Part shown: piece by piece, positions 43,576-51,137 of the stretch
How the letters are laid out: every line of letters begins with the position of its first letter
Position numbering within the stretch: the first letter of the stretch is position 1
From: Mesorhizobium amorphae
GTDB taxonomy: Bacteria > Pseudomonadota > Alphaproteobacteria > Rhizobiales > Rhizobiaceae
Reading direction: 5' to 3'
Assembly (NCBI RefSeq): GCF_014843845.1
Contig: NZ_JHQS01000031.1
Span: 1-64,000, forward strand
DNA length: 64,000 nucleotides
The notes under the pieces: model-generated
What the model saw: the letters and a program-made list of their open reading frames with translations, nothing else
Database searches by the model: none
What the model was told of the DNA's origin: nothing
Translations under genes and position numbers: made by a program

Positions 43576-44345
43576 ATCGCTGCCGTCAGTTTTCTAAAAT
43601 CTGGCGAGAGAACCAAGTAGTGGGCGGCACCAAGCACTTCGGCTAGCACTGGATTGATGCGATCCGGCTCATGGCGGAAAAACTCGTCGGCCTTCATGTT
43701 GACGGCAATCGCGATCCCGGCAAGAGGGTGACGCTCAATCCCGTCGATCAATCGCACCTTTCTGGTTGATGCCGAATAGGCAATATTCTGCGAAATCCAA
43801 GCCAGGATTTGCTCGTCTTCGTTTGGAGTGCCGGAATGCACTCCAGAAGCAACGTTCGCTACGTATTTGAGGACATTCCCGCGACTGAATCGGCGTCCTT
43901 TGACTGAGATCACTATCTGCGACAAAAAGGTGTCTAGCCGCATTCGCTGCGGGGGAGTCTTTGGGTCTGTAAGCTTTGGAAGAAGGTCGGCAGGAAGTGC
44001 CCTACCCATGATGATTCCAGTCATCCTCACGCCATAGGTCCACGCGCCGCCGCTGGCGAAAAATGGATAAGGGTCTTCCCCTTCAGCATCATAAATCACG
44101 TCATTGTCGGGGCCGTCGAACATGAACCGACCGATCCGTGGCGCGGCAACGGGCGTAAGGTCATCGTCGACCAAAAGTCGGCGCATTACGCTGCTGAGCA
44201 ACCTGAGCGCTGTTCGGTCGGGATTTTTTTGGTTCAAGATGGTGTGTAGATGCCTCGCATCCTCTAGTAGGGCGGCGGCGGCGTCCTTTGTGGTCGCTAA
44301 TAGCTTTTGACGCATTTCCGCATCTAATGGCATAATGGCCGCCAT
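43548..44345 (-). CDS. transposon passenger, hypothetical protein of about 265 residues
   Basis: The chosen start is the ATG at 44345 (MAAIMPLDAEMRQKLL). The frame extends to 44477, but that part is antisense to a better small gene. The product is soluble, with features such as NPDRTALRLLSSVMRRLLVDD and the segment RRFSRGNVLKYVANVASGVHSG, a pattern met in uncharacterised accessory-island proteins. It is the largest cargo gene of the IS1595 element. Function is unknown. Confidence 0.65.
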   Translation of the reverse strand: MAAIMPLDAEMRQKLLATTKDAAAALLEDARHLHTILNQKNPDRTALRLLSSVMRRLLVDDDLTPVAAPRIGRFMFDGPDNDVIYDAEGEDPYPFFASGGAWTYGVRMTGIIMGRALPADLLPKLTDPKTPPQRMRLDTFLSQIVISVKGRRFSRGNVLKYVANVASGVHSGTPNEDEQILAWISQNIAYSASTRKVRLIDGIERHPLAGIAIAVNMKADEFFRHEPDRINPVLAEVLGAAHYLVLSPDFRKLTAAIHKEVSRPK

Positions 44346-44511
44346 GGACACGAACGAACAAACCAAGGATGCGGCGCTGAGCGAAGAAGATATTCGCAAT
44401 CGCCGAGATGCAGCGCTAGGCCGCGCATTGAAAACCCCTCCGTCCAAGCACCAGACGAAGGGGAAGCCAAAGGACAAGAAGAGTCAATCTTCGGTTCGCG
44501 GGCGAAAATAG
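44344..44511 (+). CDS. transposon passenger, 55-residue basic protein
   Basis: This encodes MDTNEQTKDAALSEEDIRNR and ends KKSQSSVRGRK. It has an acidic helical start and a Lys-rich disordered tail containing RDAALGRALKTPPSKH, a pattern common to small rhizobial accessory proteins. It is divergent from, and overlaps by 2 bases, the start of the 265-residue cargo gene. No strong ribosome site is seen. Confidence 0.5.
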   Translation: MDTNEQTKDAALSEEDIRNRRDAALGRALKTPPSKHQTKGKPKDKKSQSSVRGRK

Positions 44512-44513
44512 CG

Positions 44514-44705
44514 CTACGCGATCGTCGGCCCAGAATCCGCCAAAAGCACTTCAGGCTTGAATCCGGCACCCTTCTGGGTGCCCTTGTCGAACCATATGCA
44601 CCAGATGGATAGCTCGCCATCCGGCGCACTTACTTCGTCTATTGTCATCGATGGTCCGCCTGACTTCAGCCGAACAACATCTCCGACTTTGAAGGTAGTA
44701 GCCAT
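44514..44705 (-). CDS. DUF2158 (YodC-like) small protein
   Basis: The 63-residue product begins MATTFKVGDVVRLKSGGPSM and contains WCIWFDKGTQKGAGFKPEVL, the complete KVGDVVxLKSGGPxMTV...W motif of the family. It is a small beta-barrel of unknown role. Its start codon overlaps that of a rightward DUF2158-like gene. Confidence 0.85.
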   Translation of the reverse strand: MATTFKVGDVVRLKSGGPSMTIDEVSAPDGELSIWCIWFDKGTQKGAGFKPEVLLADSGPTIA

Positions 44706-44937
44706 GTCGTCTCCTCTATTGGTTGAGCGCTACAGCGCTTCCGATCTTTGCCTTATCGCGAGGTTTGAAAGTATCCGGCCAAAAGCCATTGGACAGCGAG
44801 TTAGGCTGAACAGCGGCGGGCCGAAAATGCTTGTGGTGGATACCCCGAACCCGTCAACAGTAATAGTTTCATGGCGGACTCAGCAAGGGGAAGTTCATGA
44901 GGCGAACTTCCCCTCGATTTGCGTGCATCACATCTAG
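44704..44937 (+). CDS. DUF2158-like small protein, divergent partner
   Basis: The 77-residue product carries GQRVRLNSGGPKMLVVDTPN and the W-containing strand VSWRTQQGEVHEANFP of the same fold as the leftward neighbour, but has a longer N-terminus (about 28 residues). The two ATGs overlap by two bases, so both genes must be transcribed from inside each other. An ATG-proximal AAGG is present. Confidence 0.6.
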   Translation: MSSPLLVERYSASDLCLIARFESIRPKAIGQRVRLNSGGPKMLVVDTPNPSTVIVSWRTQQGEVHEANFPSICVHHI

Positions 44938-44982
44938 CCGCGATAGCGTTTTCGCCAACGCATAAAGGCAGCCGCTTTCTGC

Positions 44983-45957
44983 TTAGGAGTGAGCGGCATC
45001 GTCAGTTTGTTGATAGGTCAGGCGCTTGCCAGTGGTGCCACGGATCAAATCGTCTGAGCGCTCACGGTCGGTGACGCCAAGAGCTGTTCGGCGATTGTAA
45101 CGGAAATCGAACTCGGCAAGGTAGCGGTGCAAGTGGGCTTCGCCGCAATGCTGGTAGACGCCGATCATGCCACGCTTGAAGACTGAGAACACGCCTTCGA
45201 TGGTGTTTGAATGGATCGTCTCGTCGCCTTCGTAGCGGACATATTCGCCAGCGGAATGATTGGTCGTCTTGTGCGAGGCGTATTCCTCGCCAGTGCTGGT
45301 GTAGAGGCGCGACGAGTCGGTATAGAGCGTTGTGTCACGCGACACGTTGCGAACCAGCACGTCGCGAACGGTTGAAGCCGTGGCGTCGTTCAAGTGGAAC
45401 ATGCGGGCTTTACCGCCACGCTCGACCAGACCAACCACGATACGCTTCTGTGCGCCGCCGCCTTTGCCTTTCTTGGTGTAGGGGTAGCCCTTGCGGTGCA
45501 CGCGCGGTGTCTCACGCTTGCCGATATAGGTTTCGTCGGCTTCAACAGTCTTGCCTTCGCCACCAAGCGGCCCGGACGACTTAACGTCTTCCTTCATGGC
45601 TTCACGGATGCGATGCGCCATAAACCATGCAGTCTTGTAGGTGACGCCAAGCATACGGTGCAGCTGGTGCGCGGACATGCCTTTCTTGGATGAGGCATAG
45701 AGGTGGAAGCCCAAAACCCATTTGCAGAGCGGGATTTTCGAGCGCTCCATAACGGTGCCGACAGTCACGGTGAAATGCTCACGGCAGGCGTTGCACTGAA
45801 ACAGGCCGGGACGCGTGGACTTGCCAGCGAGCTTGCGGATTGTCTCACCGTCCGTGTTGCCGCAATGCGGGCAATAGACGCCATCGGCCCAGCGGATGCT
45901 TTCAAGATGCTCGCGGGCTGCGTCATTGTCGTGGAAGATCGGGGCGGTGAGGTTCAT
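44983..45957 (-). CDS. IS1595-family (ISXO2-like) transposase
   Basis: The 324-residue product has an N-terminal zinc ribbon (YCPHCGN..., LFQCNACREHF), the helix-turn-helix-like KKGMSAHQLHRMLGVTYKTAWFMAHRIREAM, then the DDE-type core: EADETYIGKRE, TLYTDSSRLY and HSNTIEGVFSVFKRGMIGVY, closing with HLHRYLAEFDFRYNRR. All catalytic segments are intact. Its start lies 62 bp from the right inverted repeat, so transcription probably begins within that end. Confidence 0.93.
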   Translation of the reverse strand: MNLTAPIFHDNDAAREHLESIRWADGVYCPHCGNTDGETIRKLAGKSTRPGLFQCNACREHFTVTVGTVMERSKIPLCKWVLGFHLYASSKKGMSAHQLHRMLGVTYKTAWFMAHRIREAMKEDVKSSGPLGGEGKTVEADETYIGKRETPRVHRKGYPYTKKGKGGGAQKRIVVGLVERGGKARMFHLNDATASTVRDVLVRNVSRDTTLYTDSSRLYTSTGEEYASHKTTNHSAGEYVRYEGDETIHSNTIEGVFSVFKRGMIGVYQHCGEAHLHRYLAEFDFRYNRRTALGVTDRERSDDLIRGTTGKRLTYQQTDDAAHS

Positions 45958-46031
45958 TGGTGCTAACTCCTTGGATTCATTTATCGTCCAAGGCGTCTGC
46001 TATGTCAAGTATATAATTAGGAAAAAATACC

Positions 46032-46060
46032 TTGCCAGCTGACGGCAGCTATGCTACTAT
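46032..46060 (+). promoter_or_regulatory. promoter in module copy A
   Basis: TTGCCA (46032-46037), a 17-bp spacer, then TACTAT (46055-46060). The same promoter occurs in copy B at 46716-46744. The transposon inserted directly upstream of this -35. Confidence 0.55.
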
Positions 46061-46090
46061 CTTGTCCATGGTGCTGATTTGCGCCAACGA

Positions 46091-46116
46091 CCCGCCGCCG
46101 AGGCGGGTTTTGTTTT
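46091..46116 (+). terminator. intrinsic terminator close behind the promoter (copy A)
   Basis: CCCGCC (46091-46096), loop GCCGA, GGCGGG (46102-46107), then TTTTGTTTT. It lies only about 30 bp after the -10, so the promoter would give a very short RNA unless termination is relieved. Confidence 0.75.
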
Positions 46117-46250
46117 CGGCTTCCCTTCGAACGAAAGTGCATCTTGGCCGGTGACGTGACCGTGCATGAGGCCGTCCGCGCCCCTGGACCTTGGCAACCG
46201 CAAAGATGGAACTAGATACTCCGCTATAGCAACGTAACGGAGAGTGTCCA

Positions 46251-46460
46251 ATGATCTCGCGCGAAGGCCCGATCGCAAGGCAAGAGGACGCGATTGTCCG
46301 CTTGCACGAAGATATTCAATCCGTGCCGGAACATCCTGGCGAGATTCGCGCCAACGATAACGACAAGTGCGTGAACCTCAGTGAGGAAATCATAGCTGAC
46401 AACCTCAGGATGATCGCGAAGCTTAGAGGGGTGATAGCTCGTGTCGAGGATGACGACTAA
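46251..46460 (+). CDS. small hypothetical protein
   Basis: The 69-residue product begins MISREGPIARQEDAIVRLHE and is mostly helical and acidic, with IIADNLRMIAKLRGVIARVEDDD at the end. GGAGAG lies upstream of the ATG. It overlaps by 4 bases the convergent small gene at 46457-46579. It may be the first gene served by module A. No family is recognised. Confidence 0.6.
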   Translation: MISREGPIARQEDAIVRLHEDIQSVPEHPGEIRANDNDKCVNLSEEIIADNLRMIAKLRGVIARVEDDD

Positions 46461-46579
46461 GCCGCCTCGCGACGCTGCCAGTAGCCGTTAAAATCGACTG
46501 AGGGCTTTCGCTTCAATGCGTTGCCGGCGACGCGCTGGACCTGTTCGCTGTTGGTGTTGCGGCGGTTGCTTTGCGCCAT
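46457..46579 (-). CDS. 40-residue basic protein reading out of module copy B
   Basis: This encodes MAQSNRRNTNSEQVQRVAGN and ends GYWQRREAA. The ATG at 46579 has GGGGAGAG five bases upstream, and this leader is shared base for base with that of the leftward gene ending module A. It is strongly basic with a helical centre. It is too short for most gene finders. Confidence 0.55.
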   Translation of the reverse strand: MAQSNRRNTNSEQVQRVAGNALKRKPSVDFNGYWQRREAA

Positions 46580-46662
46580 GCTGCTCTCCCCAAGTCCCCG
46601 GCGGAATGATTCCATAGGCGCCGGCTAATGGCCAGACGGGGAGAAAACCTTGTTGTGAATAC
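46577..46662. repeat. duplicated regulatory module, copy B
   Basis: Nearly identical to 43173-43258. The module continues through the intact target AGGAAAAAATACCT (46703-46716), the promoter and the terminator, without the transposon. Confidence 0.85.
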
Positions 46663-46715
46663 CGCGCCGGTCAGGCTGTGGCGACGCGGAATCGAGGCGG
46701 GTAGGAAAAAATACC

Positions 46716-46744
46716 TTGCCGGGTGACGGCAGCTATGCTACTAT
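46716..46744 (+). promoter_or_regulatory. promoter in module copy B
   Basis: TTGCCG (46716-46721), 17-bp spacer, TACTAT (46739-46744). Identical layout to copy A. It would read towards the phage structural genes. Confidence 0.55.
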
Positions 46745-46774
46745 CTTGTCCATGGTGCTGATTTGCGCCAACGA

Positions 46775-46800
46775 CCCGCCGCCGAGGCGGGTTTTGTTTT
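46775..46800 (+). terminator. intrinsic terminator close behind the promoter (copy B)
   Basis: CCCGCC (46775-46780) pairs with GGCGGG (46786-46791), followed by TTTTGTTTT. The stem and T run are identical to copy A. Confidence 0.75.
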
Positions 46801-46844
46801 TGGCGAAAGTGCCTTGGCCAGTAACAAACGCTGGCGGGACAGCG

Positions 46845-47008
46845 CCCCCCTCTGTCCTGCCGGACATCTCCCCCTCAAGGGGGGAGATCGGATGTCGCCT
46901 TGGTTTCGAAAATCACCGGCGCTCATCCTTCTGGCAAGTGAGATGCCAGCGGCGAAGCTGCCAATCTCCCCCCTTGAGGGGGAGATGTCCGGCAGGACAG
47001 AGGGGGGC
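46845..47008. repeat. inverted pair of family 1 RIME-like repeats
   Basis: The arms at 46845-46889 and 46964-47008 are near-perfect inverted copies of the CTGCCGGACATCTCCCCC core. The pair was inserted between the module B terminator and the first phage ORF. Confidence 0.8.
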
Positions 47009-47073
47009 GTGACGGAACGCCATCTTTCGCCGCCAAGCCGATGACACATTCCGCAACATCTGCGAGAACCCCC

Positions 47074-47523
47074 ATGCCACGCTACGCAACCATCATCACC
47101 GACGATGACGGCCAGGAAATCGTCAGCGCCATCGGCGAATTCGAAGCCGCGCCGCAGGCGCGCGCCGGCCGTTTCGAATCCGTTCCCGTTGGCGTGCTGA
47201 TCGGCATGGTGCGCGGCGGTCCGGTCGACGCCGTCGGCGGCTTTGGCTTTCCGCTGGGTTCGCAAGGCGCGGGCGACAGGGCAATCGGCGTCGCCGCGAT
47301 CCAGAAGGCCAGGGCAGGCCTGGCAAGGGCCGATGCCGTTGAGCCCGAGGCCACATCGACGGCGACATTGGCCACCGCAAAACCCGATACGACCAGGCCC
47401 GCGCGCAAACCCGCAAAGGCCAAGGGGCGCCGCAAGCCCGGCAAGGCCAAAGCGGCGCGTTCGAGGCAGGCCAACACGGTGAAGCAGCCGGCGGGCGGAC
47501 TCGACGGGGCGACGCATGGCTGA
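47074..47523 (+). CDS. phage-associated hypothetical protein
   Basis: The product has about 149 residues. The ATG of MPRYATIITDDDGQEIVSAI is preferred over 47041. The first 60 residues look folded. The C-terminal half is an Ala/Lys/Arg-rich tail (ARKPAKAKGRRKPGKAKAAR) like those of histone-like or small-terminase-associated proteins. It overlaps the next gene by 8 bases. Confidence 0.6.
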   Translation: MPRYATIITDDDGQEIVSAIGEFEAAPQARAGRFESVPVGVLIGMVRGGPVDAVGGFGFPLGSQGAGDRAIGVAAIQKARAGLARADAVEPEATSTATLATAKPDTTRPARKPAKAKGRRKPGKAKAARSRQANTVKQPAGGLDGATHG

Positions 47524-47932
47524 CGCCACGCCGCGTCGGCAGCGCAAGCCGAAGGCAGCCGCCGCCGTCCCGTCGCGCCCGAAGCGCCCCAAAAAGACGC
47601 TGGGCGATGATTTCGTGGCTGCCGTGCGCGCCGATTTCAAGACCCATGGCGCCGGCGTCATCGCCGCGGTGCGGGCCGACAAGCCCGACCAGTATCTGAA
47701 GATCGTGCTGTCGGTGCTGCCCAAGGATTTGCATGTCAACATCAATGAACTGGACGCGCTGAGCGATGACGAGATCCGGAGCCGAATCCGCGGCCTCGAA
47801 GCTGTCCTCAAGCCTTTCCTCGAGACCTCGGGCCCCGACAAGCCAGGTCTCGAAAGGCCGGGCGACACTGGTCGCGGCGCGCAGGGACTATCTGGCGCTG
47901 CTGAAGGAACTGGACCGCAGGCGCCGCGCTAA
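47516..47932 (+). CDS. putative terminase small subunit
   Basis: The 138-residue product has a basic N-terminus (RRQRKPKAAAAV..RPKRPKKT). DDFVAAVRADFKTHGAGVIAAVRADKPDQYLKIVLSVLPKDLHVN and ELDALSDDEIRSRIRGLEA follow, typical of small DNA-packaging subunits of Rhizobiales phages. It directly precedes, and overlaps, the large subunit gene. It would bind the packaging site. Confidence 0.7.
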   Translation: MADATPRRQRKPKAAAAVPSRPKRPKKTLGDDFVAAVRADFKTHGAGVIAAVRADKPDQYLKIVLSVLPKDLHVNINELDALSDDEIRSRIRGLEAVLKPFLETSGPDKPGLERPGDTGRGAQGLSGAAEGTGPQAPR

Positions 47933-48557
47933 CCAGCTGGCCGCCTACCGGCCCTATCCAAGGCAGGCCGAGTTCCATGCCGCGGGCGCGGCCAACCGCG
48001 AGCGCCTGTTCATGGCCGGCAACCAGCTCGGCAAGACCAGGGCCGGCGGCGCGGAGTGGGCCATGCACCTGACCGGCCGCTATCCCGACTGGTGGCAAGG
48101 CAAGACCTTCGACAGGGCTGTGCGGCTGTGGGCAGCCGGCGTCACCGGCGAAGGCACGCGCGACAACCCGCAGCGCGTGCTGGTCGGCCCGCCGCAGCAG
48201 CAAGCGGCCTGGGGCACCGGCATGATCCCGGCCGACGCCATTCTGCACACCACCATGGGCCGCGGCGCGCCGGGTGCGCTCGACAGCGTCGTGGTCCGCC
48301 ATGGCGGGGGCGGCGATGTCCAGGCCGACGAAAGCGTGCTGTCGTTCAAGAGCTACGAGAAGGGCCGCGAGAAATGGCAAGGCGAAACGCTTGACGGCGT
48401 CTGGTTCGACGAGGAGCCGCCGCTCGATGTCTATTCCGAAGGGCTGACCCGCACCAACGCGACAGGCGGCATCACCATCGTCACGTTCACACCGCTGCTC
48501 GGCATGTCTGATGTGGTGCTGTTGTTCTTGTCGGCGGAACAGATCAACAGCCTGTGA
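47766..48557 (+). pseudogene. terminase large subunit, ATPase part (gene broken)
   Basis: The 263-residue frame carries AYRPYPRQAEFHAAG, Walker A (FMAGNQLGKTRAGG) and Walker B (LDGVWFDEEPPLDVYSEGLTR), then stops shortly after ITIVTFTPLLGMSDVVLLFLSAE. In intact terminases this runs straight into the MTIDDAEHY nuclease part, which is found here 1.1 kb away at 49652. The exact start within the overlap with the small-subunit gene is uncertain. The packaging motor is therefore split, and function is doubtful. Confidence 0.8.
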
Positions 48558-48560
48558 ACG

Positions 48561-48767
48561 CTAGCGCCCGGCGGGGTCGCGCTTGGCGGCCCGCCGCTTG
48601 AACCCGCGTTCGATAATCAGGACCACGCCGACCGCGATCAGGCTTGCTATCGCGGCTGATGTCACGATCTGTTGGAGCGGGTCACCGGATCCGATCCTGT
48701 ACATGATATGGCCGAAGACGACACCAATCGCTGCTCCGCGTCCAGATTTCAGCAACTTCGGATCCAT
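48561..48767 (-). CDS. small membrane protein inside the split terminase
   Basis: The 68-residue product starts at the ATG at 48767, with GAGGTT upstream. The sequence has a glycine-rich hydrophobic stretch (GAAIGVVFGHIMYRIG) and a second helix (AAIASLIAVGVVLIIERGF) followed by Lys/Arg. It is probably a two-helix inner-membrane protein inserted with its neighbour into the terminase gene. No family is recognised. Confidence 0.55.
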   Translation of the reverse strand: MDPKLLKSGRGAAIGVVFGHIMYRIGSGDPLQQIVTSAAIASLIAVGVVLIIERGFKRRAAKRDPAGR

Positions 48768-48806
48768 AACGAACCTCACGTCAGTTCGAAACGCTGATAA
48801 GTTTAA

Positions 48807-49079
48807 TCAGGGGTACTTGCTGCCCGCAAGCTGCCTGGCGCGAGCTTTGGGATCGGTTGCTTTCCGGGTCAGCGGTTGACACCATATCCTTTCATCACCT
48901 GTAATTTGATTGTACCAGACATTGCATACTTTATTCGGTGTGTCCGGGGTACAAACTTTGCGTTGGAATCCCCTGAGTTCGTACATCCTGCAGGTTTGCT
49001 TACTCGTGTCATAAGGCACGTTCGACTGGCAAGCTGTGGCGCTCGCGGCAATGGCCACGACGATTGCTATGCGGATCAT
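48807..49079 (-). CDS. small lipoprotein inside the split terminase
   Basis: The 90-residue product starts at the ATG at 49079, with GGGGGAGA upstream. The signal MIRIAIVVAIAASATACQSN has a lipobox ending at Cys17. The mature part has four further Cys (KQTCRMYELRGFQRKVC, NKVCNVWYNQITGDERIWC), likely two disulfides. This looks like a host-type or moron gene rather than a virion gene. Confidence 0.65.
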   Translation of the reverse strand: MIRIAIVVAIAASATACQSNVPYDTSKQTCRMYELRGFQRKVCTPDTPNKVCNVWYNQITGDERIWCQPLTRKATDPKARARQLAGSKYP

Positions 49080-49171
49080 GTATCTCCCCCGATTCATCAG
49101 CAACTTTGCACTGATGAACAGTATTCTCAATGGCTGTAAGTCGTCACGGCAGCTAATTACGGCAAGCTAAT

Positions 49172-49344
49172 GTGACCCGTCTCGTCACCTTCATGACCAT
49201 CGACGACGCCGGGCGCTACACGCCGCACCAACGCCACAGGCGGCATTACCATCGTGACCTTTACGCCGCTCTTGGGCATGTCGGATGTGGTGCTGTTGTT
49301 TTTGTCGGCGGAAGAGGTGGAGCGGTTGGGAAGGGTGAGCCTTG
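49172..49344 (+). pseudogene. shuffled duplicate of terminase fragments
   Basis: Bases 49172-49224 duplicate the start of the nuclease part (VTFMTIDDA, compare 49652). They are joined directly to 49225-49313, which duplicate the end of the ATPase part (48451-48539, TFTPLLGMSDVVLLFLSAE). The order is reversed relative to an intact gene, which marks a rearrangement junction. Confidence 0.85.
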
Positions 49345-49403
49345 CAGAACTTGGTTCCTCGCCCCGCGCGAAGCGGGGGCAACAACGTCACGTCTGCCGC
49401 GCT

Positions 49404-49573
49404 GCCCCTCATCCGCCTGCCGGCACCTTCTCCCCGTATAGTGACGGGGAGAAGGGGCTTGCCGCAACCTTGGCGCCCCGTCCACAACGCTGGTGACTGG
49501 CGAAACCGTCGATAACAGCGCCCCTCTCCCCGTCACTATACGGGGAGAGGATGCCGGCAGGCAGGTGAGGGGC
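49404..49573. repeat. inverted pair of family 2 palindromic repeats
   Basis: Each arm carries CTGCCGGCAnC, CTCCCCGT and ACGGGGAG. The arms at about 49404-49458 and 49520-49573 are inverted. The same family recurs at 56696-56826. It differs in sequence from family 1. Confidence 0.75.
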
Positions 49574-49651
49574 GGCGCCAACGCCGGCGGAAATCATGTG
49601 CAAAAAACAATGCGCTACAACCGCATCCTGAATCATTCCGGGAGGTGAGCC

Positions 49652-50410
49652 ATGACCCGTCACGTCACCTTCATGACCATCGACGATGCCGAGCACTACT
49701 CTCCGGAGCAGCGCGCCGCGATCGTTGCCGCCTATCCCGCGCATGAGCGCGAGGCGCGCGCCAGGGGCATTCCCGTGCTGGGCTCCGGCCGCATCTTTCC
49801 GGTGGCCGAGCAGCTGATTGCCTGCGAGCCGTTCCGCCTGCCGCGCTACTGGCCGCGGCTCGGCGCACTCGATTTCGGCTGGGACCATCCGTCGGCCGCC
49901 GTCGAGCTCGCCTGGGATATGGAGGCCGATGTCGTCTATGTCACCAAGGCAGCCCGCGCCGCGCAGCAGACGCCGGCCATGCAGGCGCTGACGCTGAAGC
50001 CGTGGGGCGAATGGCTGCCCTTCGCCTGGCCGCGCGACGGCCGCCGCGAGACGCTGGAAGGCGCCGGCGTGGCGCTGGCAAAACAATATGCCGCGCACGG
50101 GCTGAACATGCTGTCGCGCCACGCCCAGTTCGCCGACGGCTCGGTCTCGGTCGAGGCCGGGCTGATGGAAATGCTCGACCGCATGCAATCCGGCCGCTTC
50201 AAGGTGTTTTCGACGCTGCTGCCCTGGTTCGAGGAATTCCGCCTCTATCACCGCAAGGACGGCCAGGTGGTGAAGCTGCGCGACGATTTGATGGCGGCGA
50301 CACGCTATGGCGTGATGATGCTGCGGGAGGCTGTGGTCGATCCTGCGGAGTTCAAGACGGGGCGAAAACGGTCGGCGGGGCAGAGCGATCCGCTGGGGGC
50401 GTTTCGGTAG
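49652..50410 (+). pseudogene. terminase large subunit, nuclease part (separate ORF)
   Basis: The 252-residue frame starts MTRHVTFMTIDDAEHYSPEQ and includes AAIVAAYPAHEREARARGIPVLGSGRIFPV, then the RNase H-like nuclease with ALDFGWDHPSAAVELA and the late LRDDLMAATRYGVMML. It has its own GGGAGGTGAG ribosome site. It is either a broken terminase or, less likely, a split two-chain enzyme. Confidence 0.8.
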
Positions 50411-50495
50411 TCTCGCCTTGGTAGTGGGTCAGTTTGAAATCTGACGCTGCGTTTTTTGCCGGGCGCCGTTCTTCGCTCAGATCTGGGCATATTTG

Positions 50496-50972
50496 TCAGT
50501 TCTTCGGCATTTGGGGTGGCACAAGTTGAACGTATGGTGTCGTCGGTTCCTCATTAGCGTGACTGCGGCTCGGGGCCGGCTTCCCGGCTTTGCCGAGCGA
50601 CCTAATGTATTGATAGAGCGATTGCATATCGCTCTCGTCCATCGCTCGAAGATTGTACCAAGGCATCGGTGGAAGCGTTCTAATGCGCTTCAGCATCCCT
50701 ACGAATCCACGCTCGCTCATTACCGCAGCATCTCTCCGAAGATTGGTCGCATAGGTCGTGCCCCAGGGACCGCGCCAACCGACCGAGCTGCCCATTAAAG
50801 CCCTTTCAGGATCAATCTTGCCTTCTGTTTCGCTGTAGCCTTCGGTATGGCAATCGTGACACCCGCCGATGATTGATACCTGCAACCCTCGTTCGACCGA
50901 TACTTCGCCTTGAGCGAAGGCTGCAGGCATCGTGAGGCTGGCTAATAGGTAAAACAGGCTTGTGACGCGCAT
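50496..50972 (-). CDS. exported class I cytochrome c
   Basis: The product has about 158 residues. The ATG at 50972 has GGGAGGGAAGG upstream. The signal peptide ends AAFAQG, a single haem site is GGCHDCHTEGY, and the distal Met is probably in LPPMPWYNLRAMDESD. LYQYIRSLG closes the fold, and a Pro-rich tail follows. It is a periplasmic electron carrier. It is an unexpected gene in a phage cluster and probably cargo. Confidence 0.82.
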   Translation of the reverse strand: MRVTSLFYLLASLTMPAAFAQGEVSVERGLQVSIIGGCHDCHTEGYSETEGKIDPERALMGSSVGWRGPWGTTYATNLRRDAAVMSERGFVGMLKRIRTLPPMPWYNLRAMDESDMQSLYQYIRSLGKAGKPAPSRSHANEEPTTPYVQLVPPQMPKN

Positions 50973-51137
50973 CCTTCCCTCCCATGCGTTCCGCTTAAGC
51001 ATATATGAGCCAACGTCCGAAGGCGAAGGCCCGCGTCAAGGCCCTCAAATTTCAAACTGATGAACTACCCTTGTACGGGCCGCGCATATCGCCGCCAATC
51101 TTGCTGCGATGTCGCGAATTGACCCCATAGCCAACTC

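Larger units (their letters stand above)
43299..46019. mobile_element. IS1595-family transposon carrying passenger genes, 2.72 kb
   Basis: The left end TAATTATATACGTGACGTAG (43299-43318) and the inverted right end (46000-46019, reading TAATTATATACTTGACATAG) match in 18 of 20 bases. GGAAAAAATACC flanks both ends (43287-43298 and 46020-46031). Allowing for the T/A at the tips, the duplicated target is AGGAAAAAATACCT, 14 bp. The same 14-mer occurs uninterrupted at 46703-46716 inside the second copy of the module, an empty-site control. Contents are an ISXO2-like transposase near the right end and five small to medium passenger ORFs. The IS1595 family includes elements with passengers. Usual target duplications are 8 bp, so 12-14 bp is odd. 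Confidence 0.87.

Noticed and set aside
46067..46160. Leader peptide MVLICANDPPPRRVLF repeated after both module promoters
   Set aside because: The frame runs through the terminator hairpin and lacks a ribosome-binding site. Conservation is explained by the duplicated DNA, so a coding role is not supported.
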